Origin: Bacteroidia bacterium | GTDB lineage: Bacteria; Bacteroidota; Bacteroidia; Bacteroidales; Azobacteroidaceae | Assembly (NCBI GenBank): GCA_025996815.1 | Contig: BNTT01000009.1 | Location: 1 to 45,920, forward strand | DNA length: 45,920 nucleotides | Reading direction: 5' to 3' | Notes under the pieces: model-generated | What the model was told of the DNA's origin: nothing | Seen by the model: the letters and a program-made list of their open reading frames with translations, nothing else | The model's database searches: none | Made by a program: the position numbers and the translations under genes | Shown: in pieces, positions 41,803-45,920 of the stretch | How the letters are laid out: every line of letters begins with the position of its first letter | How positions within the stretch are numbered: position 1 is the first letter of the stretch

Positions 41803-42589
41803 TTAGATATAAAAGTTTTCAGGCGGATTTTTGGTAAAACCCGGATGTTTTTCCATTTCACTTTCCACCAAGTCCACGCCCAGTCCCGGTCGGTCGGACA
41901 GGTGCAGATAGCCGTCGTAAACCATCTCCGCAATCGGGTGGTCAATCACCGTATCCCGCCAGGGCACGTCGTTAAACATAAATTCCTGCCGGAAGAAGTT
42001 GGGAATGCTTGCGCAAACTTGAGCGGAGGCTAAAGTGGATAAAGGACCGTTCGGATTATGCGGCGCAATCAGCACATTGTAGGCTTCCGCCATGCTTGCC
42101 ATCCGTTTCATTTCGGAAGGTCCGCCGCAACGTGTAATATCCAGTAAAACCGGCTTCTTTCACTTTCTTCGCCTGTTCCGTGTAATCAGACACATTGTGT
42201 CCGCCGTTGATAAACCAGTAATTGGCATAAAGGAGAATGTCCTTGCGGTATTTGCCGCCCAAAAGTTCATAACAGGGAACACCCAATTTTTTGGCTTTCA
42301 AGTCGAGTAAAGCCATCTCTATCCCGCTGATGGCGCACAAAGACGCACCGTAAGGACCTATCCAGTTCAAATCGCGGTAGAGTTTTGTCCAGATAAATTC
42401 GTTTTGCATCGGGTCTAATCCGATAATGCGTTCGCCGGCATGTTTCGTAGCCTCGTAAACAATCGGGCTTCCGGGCCAGTTCGTCGATTCACCGACGCCC
42501 GTATAACCTTCGTCGGTATAAATTTTAAGCAAGGTCCAATTATACTTGATTCCTTGTACCATCCACACTTTTACTTCTGTAATTTTCAT
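41803..42589 (-). pseudogene. Enolase-superfamily (mandelate racemase-type) sugar-acid dehydratase with internal deletion
   Basis: The 5' half (42589 to about 42150) is the N-terminal capping domain of a mandelate-racemase/muconate-lactonizing-enzyme-type protein (LLKIYTDEGYTGVGES, GIEMALLDLKAKKLGVPCYELLGG). After EAGFT the frame breaks, and sequence resumes in another frame with DITRCGGPSEMKRMASMAEAYN and APHNPNGPLSTLASAQ, the C-terminal barrel. Only about 262 codons remain against roughly 380-400 in the family. The missing part includes the Asp-Glu-Glu metal ligands and the catalytic Lys motif. The gene cannot make an active enzyme. Context (fucosidase, FucP-like permease) suggests it was a fuconate or related sugar-acid dehydratase. 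Confidence 0.85.
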
Positions 42590-42596
42590 ATTATTG

Positions 42597-44102
42597 TTAT
42601 TTGATAATTATCTTGAAACCCCAAGCATGTTCGCAAGGGCGGTTTTCCGGCACTTGCAATTCTTCCGGAATAATCACCTTCACGCCTTCACTCGTTTGCG
42701 ACCATTTCAAAGGCTTTTTGTACCCGAACAGATATATTTGGCTCCCTTTTTTAGGATTCACCGACGGAATCAGAATTTCCGTTCCGGGCCATTTTTCCGT
42801 AAAGGCAAAGACTTTCCGATGGTCTTTGGTTCGGGTAAAATAAATATCGTTTTCTTTCCATACTTCGCGTGCGCGGGTTTCGTATATTCCTTCACCGTTT
42901 ATTTTTAGCCATTTGCCGGTTTCTTCAATCTGTTGCATTGCCGTGGGATGAAATTTGCCTGTTTGGTCAGGTCCGACGCACACCATGAAACTGCCGCCTT
43001 TGGCAACGCAATCAATTAAGTTATGGATAATCCAGGGTGCACCTTTATAATTATCGCCATTGGGGTCGAAGGAGAATTGTTTGCCCAACAAGGCAATGCT
43101 CATCCATGGCATATTGGTGTTCTCCTTACCGCCCGGCACAAATTGTTCCGGTTGATAATAATCCCCGTAATTACCGATACCACGGGCGCGCAACATCACG
43201 TCCGGTTGCCATTGACGCGCCAGTTTGACAGTCTTTTTTAATTCTGTCCAAATATCACGTCCCATCCACTGGTCGAAACAAATCATATCTATTTTGCCGT
43301 AATTGGTAAGCAGTTCATGGAGTTGTTCGCGGTGTCGGGCAATCAGGCGGGCGGTTTCTTCGGGTGTACGGTCGGGTGTTAAAATCGTTTTTCTGTTATT
43401 GCCGCCGTGGGCATTATAATAATCGTTAGGATGTTCTGCCATATCCGGGGTCGAAAGCGGATGATAATTGTAGGGTCGAAAATCGGCGTCATACCAATCG
43501 GGATGCGAGAAATACAAGTCGATTTTGATGCCGTTTTTATGCGCCGCATCGCACAATTCTTTCACGATGTCGCGTTTGAAAGGCGTTTCTTCGATGCTGT
43601 ATGCCAAATCGCAAGGCTCTATCACGTGTTCCAAATCCAAGTAATTCATTCGTTGTTTCACCCTTGTTTTGGTGTGGAACATTGAAAAACCATCGTGGTG
43701 TTTGGCGGTAAAGGCAAAGGCTTGTATCCCCGACCGTTTGAAGAAGTCCATCCATTCCTGCGCGTCAAATTCCGTAGGATTGAAAGTTTTGTACAAATCA
43801 TTGTACTCCATCCGTTTATCATAAGGTAAAGTCAGGAGGTTCCATGACGCTTCCATGTTCCACATCGAATACACGCCCCAATGGATGCGGATGCTGAATT
43901 TGATGTCGCGAAAAGCCTTGTGCGCTTTTTCCGAAGCATGGATATAGCCGTCATCGGGAACTTCTTCTACATAACTTTTCACCTCCCTGTAATGTATATC
44001 CGATTGAGGAAGCACAATGCCGTCTTGCTGACTATAGGTGTTGGCAAAAGGATATATAGTTACCAAGACTGAGAACAAACATAATTTGCTAAGATGCTTC
44101 AT
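42597..44102 (-). CDS. GH29 alpha-L-fucosidase
   Basis: A 501-residue secreted retaining exo-fucosidase. Signal peptide MKHLSKLCLFSVLVTIYPF to about residue 24. Family blocks: IHWGVYSMW, AFTAKHHDGFSMF, and the nucleophile strand IDMICFDQWMG, in which Asp277 takes the place of the Asp in the W-F-D-G motif. A C-terminal beta-domain follows. The frame extends to a GTG at 44132, but ATG 44102 directly precedes the signal peptide. It is the first gene of an operon with the dehydratase pseudogene (7 bp), the permease and the AraC regulator. It releases alpha-L-fucose from host or plant glycans; linkage preference is not readable. Confidence 0.9.
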   Translation of the reverse strand: MKHLSKLCLFSVLVTIYPFANTYSQQDGIVLPQSDIHYREVKSYVEEVPDDGYIHASEKAHKAFRDIKFSIRIHWGVYSMWNMEASWNLLTLPYDKRMEYNDLYKTFNPTEFDAQEWMDFFKRSGIQAFAFTAKHHDGFSMFHTKTRVKQRMNYLDLEHVIEPCDLAYSIEETPFKRDIVKELCDAAHKNGIKIDLYFSHPDWYDADFRPYNYHPLSTPDMAEHPNDYYNAHGGNNRKTILTPDRTPEETARLIARHREQLHELLTNYGKIDMICFDQWMGRDIWTELKKTVKLARQWQPDVMLRARGIGNYGDYYQPEQFVPGGKENTNMPWMSIALLGKQFSFDPNGDNYKGAPWIIHNLIDCVAKGGSFMVCVGPDQTGKFHPTAMQQIEETGKWLKINGEGIYETRAREVWKENDIYFTRTKDHRKVFAFTEKWPGTEILIPSVNPKKGSQIYLFGYKKPLKWSQTSEGVKVIIPEELQVPENRPCEHAWGFKIIIK

Positions 44103-44151
44103 ATTTTTATAGGGGACTTCTAAAAATACCAAATTTACATTTTGATTTTAC

Positions 44152-44181
44152 AACAGAGCCGAAGTCCATTTAAACTCTGTT
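44152..44181 (-). promoter_or_regulatory. Inverted repeat in the GH29 leader
   Basis: AACAGAG (44152-44158) and CTCTGTT (44175-44181) form a 7-bp inverted repeat starting about 13 bp downstream of the -7 box. It could be an operator or leader hairpin; the AraC-type regulator of the operon is a possible ligand, without direct evidence. Confidence 0.35.
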
Positions 44182-44193
44182 CAAAATCGGGGG

Positions 44194-44225
44194 CAAAGTT
44201 AGGCAAAATTCTATTCAACCCCAAA
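44194..44225 (-). promoter_or_regulatory. Promoter of the fucose-type operon
   Basis: On the minus strand TTTG (44225-44222), a 20-bp spacer and TAACTTTG (44201-44194) fit the Bacteroidota promoter form. The leader to ATG 44102 would be about 85 bases. Confidence 0.6.
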
Positions 44226-44285
44226 CTTTTTTATGATTGGGGTGCACGACAAATTTCCCTTTTTTACTCAGGGTCAATTCGCATT

Positions 44286-44339
44286 AAAAATTACGGTGAC
44301 CAACTACCCCGTATGGGGTAGTTAGCCACCGTAAATTTT
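44286..44339. terminator. Long hairpin terminator downstream of the LamG lipoprotein gene
   Basis: The arms AAAATTACGGTG-ACC-AACTACCCC (to 44310) and GGGGTAGTT-AGC-CACCGTAAATTTT (44315-44339) pair around a four-base loop, with A and T tracts at the ends. It lies about 115 bp after the LamG gene stop. Confidence 0.8.
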
Positions 44340-44456
44340 GGTGCGTTTGCCCTGGCAAAAATAAATTATCTTGAACCCCAAACTTAATAAGATATAATTT
44401 AATTTAGTTATTTTTATGAAACGTATGGGGTTCAAGACAATTTAATCTGCAACTGA

Positions 44457-45920
44457 TTAGTTCTCAGGTGTCAGATACTTATACGATGCACTCACTTCAT
44501 CAGCAGTAAGGGCTTTGCCATATACGCGGGCTATCATTATGTCAGTACCCTCTCGTACAACACCTCTCGGAAGACCTGACTGGTGGCTGCCAGCGCCAAC
44601 AACCAAATATTCCGCATGCGGGGTGCGTCCAATTCCTTCGTGGGTGTGCTCTCCGTTAGTGCTGGAGAAATAATCCGCTGGGAACTTCAATCCGTGCTCT
44701 TTAATTTCAGCGGTATTGTTTACCCACGTGTGTTCCTTGCCGTCAATATAAAGCACTAAGGCTTTGCTGCCGATAGCGGCGTTTCTGTTGTAAGTAACCA
44801 CTACGTGATACCATACGCCCTGTTCAACCTCAACGCCTTCCTCGCTGCCTTGTGTTCCGCTTTCATTTTTTATCGCCATGTGGGAACTATTACCAAACAT
44901 CAGATTGTAGACGAAAGAGATTTTACCGCCAGTCGATACGGAGCCAACACCTTCAACGTCATTGTTTGACGCGCCCTGCGCACAGATACCGAAACCGCAG
45001 TGGCTCGGATTATAGTTGCCGAAGACATTGCCGTTAAATCCCCAAGCACCCACACGAAAGACTACTTCGTAGGAGAAAGCAGTTTCATACGCAGCCACCA
45101 ACTTTTCATTTTGACCGACTGTTGCAGCCTGATTTAAAGGATTTGAAGAATTTGTACCACCCCACTGCATTTTGTAGAAGCTCATGCTCTGGTTTTCTGC
45201 ACCCCGCATCACGACATTGCCATCTTTGTCATAAGAAAGGACCTGCACTTCTCCATCTCTGTTATACTCATTCCAATACTTGTCCCCCGGATCTACACCC
45301 CAATTAAGTGCTGTTGCTGTTGCGTTCAGTCCACCGCTTGCCAAGAGTTGAGCATACTTTGCGCTTTCAACTTCGGAGAATTTAGCATAGAAGCGGTCGT
45401 AGCGTGTATCCGAGCTTACTTTCGGGGCGGCGGGACCGATTTCAACCGTCAGGTTTCCGGTACCGTCCTCAGCCGAGCCGTTAGCACTCAACTTCAAGTC
45501 GAACACATCGGGAAGAACTAACCCTTTCAGGGATTGCTTCACCTGAATGGTCGCTTTTGCCGAAGCACCACTCACAATGTCACCGTCGCGGGAAGGCTCC
45601 AATTCGAGTTGAATCGTAGCGGTTCTTCCTTTGGGTTTCTCAGTGTTGTCCGTGACAGTGATGGTCAACGTAGCCGTACCGACACCGGTAGTCGGGTCTA
45701 CGTTTTCCACTTCTCCCACTGTCGCAGTCAACCAGGATGCGTCCGCCGGCACCGTAACTTTAATTTTACGGTTGGCATCTACGGTAATGGAGCTGCTGCC
45801 CGCATCACCGACTAAATCCTGCACTTGGTCGCTTGCAGCAACCGTTAACGAAGCCGGCAATAAAGCCGGCAGAGATGGTTCATCTTCTCCGCAAGAAGAT
45901 AAAGAACCTGCAATGGCGAA
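44457..45920 (-). CDS. BACON-LamG surface lipoprotein (N-terminus beyond window)
   Basis: The frame is open to the window edge. Upstream of the first internal ATG (45860) it reads A-I-A-G-S-L-S-S-C-G-E-D-E, a lipobox, so the true start lies just beyond 45920. A BACON-like Ig domain follows (VTVPADASWLTATVGEV, ATLTITVTDNTEKPKGRTATIQL), then a C-terminal laminin-G/concanavalin-like domain (about the last 230 residues) with WYHVVVTYNRNA and LYIDGKEH. These folds bind glycans or mucin-like material at the cell surface. No enzyme motif is seen. It probably belongs to another PUL to the right. Confidence 0.82.
   Translation of the reverse strand, partial: FAIAGSLSSCGEDEPSLPALLPASLTVAASDQVQDLVGDAGSSSITVDANRKIKVTVPADASWLTATVGEVENVDPTTGVGTATLTITVTDNTEKPKGRTATIQLELEPSRDGDIVSGASAKATIQVKQSLKGLVLPDVFDLKLSANGSAEDGTGNLTVEIGPAAPKVSSDTRYDRFYAKFSEVESAKYAQLLASGGLNATATALNWGVDPGDKYWNEYNRDGEVQVLSYDKDGNVVMRGAENQSMSFYKMQWGGTNSSNPLNQAATVGQNEKLVAAYETAFSYEVVFRVGAWGFNGNVFGNYNPSHCGFGICAQGASNNDVEGVGSVSTGGKISFVYNLMFGNSSHMAIKNESGTQGSEEGVEVEQGVWYHVVVTYNRNAAIGSKALVLYIDGKEHTWVNNTAEIKEHGLKFPADYFSSTNGEHTHEGIGRTPHAEYLVVGAGSHQSGLPRGVVREGTDIMIARVYGKALTADEVSASYKYLTPEN

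Larger units (their letters stand above)
44103..44456. other. Intergenic region between two leftward units
   Basis: No gene is seen. It holds the GH29 promoter, an inverted repeat in the GH29 leader, a long terminator hairpin for the LamG gene and two smaller inverted repeats built on A-C-C-C-C-A-A (44218-44243, and 44370-44380 with 44426-44436). AACCCCAAACTT occurs twice in it (44217 and near 44374). Confidence 0.6.

Noticed and set aside
42056..42111. Two separate small genes in place of one broken dehydratase
   Set aside because: The two frames are the N-terminal and C-terminal parts of one enolase-superfamily protein and join at a single point, so a deleted gene is the simpler reading.
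1..45920. tRNA, rRNA and CRISPR arrays
   Set aside because: No cloverleaf-type sequence, rRNA block or regularly spaced repeat array was recognised on either strand by reading; a covariance-model scan would be needed to exclude small RNAs.

Overview
The window is chromosomal DNA of a Bacteroidota (Bacteroidales-type) bacterium. The evidence is paired SusC/SusD outer-membrane proteins, many secreted glycoside hydrolases and lipoproteins, DUF3823/DUF4959/DUF4998 accessory surface proteins, a PorE-like OmpA-family protein, and the Bacteroidota promoter form (TTTG, about 19-20 bp, TAnnTTTG). No rRNA, tRNA, CRISPR array or insertion sequence was seen. It is almost entirely glycan-foraging gene clusters (polysaccharide utilisation loci, PULs).

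Left part, + strand (1-18767). The end of an operon entering from the left carries a GH3 glycosidase, a neutral-ceramidase-fold protein and a 1317-residue double beta-helix (pectate-lyase-like) protein. A leftward YefM/YoeB-type toxin-antitoxin pair follows. Next come susC-susD-DUF3823 (8207-14162, closed by a strong terminator) and a second unit with a tandem alpha/beta-hydrolase and a GH2 enzyme (14392-18767). The promoters of these two units share three ATTAAG boxes at an exact 11-bp period and at the same distance from the -7 box, so they are probably co-regulated.

Centre (18804-21548). A scrap of a second copy of the beta-helix gene abuts a leftward porE-like/ECF sigma factor pair, which looks like core genome between two PULs.

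Right part, - strand (21652-37835). One operon encodes GH95-like, GH116, an RbsD/FucU-like lipoprotein and GH97. Upstream of it lie susC-susD-DUF4959/5126/5000-DUF4998/F5_8C. Both units have a tandem 21-bp direct repeat at the same distance from the -7 box. The susC there is frameshifted and is preceded by a leader ORF made from the 5' end of another susC. That leader contains a run of 12 G that puts it out of frame, and its stop would overlap the susC start as ATGA. The intact susC at 8207 has an 11-G run at the equivalent place in its signal peptide and is in frame. Phase-variable control of glycan importers is the most interesting hypothesis here.

Far right. An AAA ATPase gene lies between 25-bp direct repeats. 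A fucose-type operon follows (GH29 fucosidase, an internally deleted enolase-superfamily dehydratase, FucP-like permease, AraC regulator). Last is a BACON/LamG lipoprotein cut by the window edge. Several genes are broken by deletions (susC at 35990, the dehydratase, an isochorismatase/GH29 scrap, the beta-helix scrap), so the region looks heavily remodelled.
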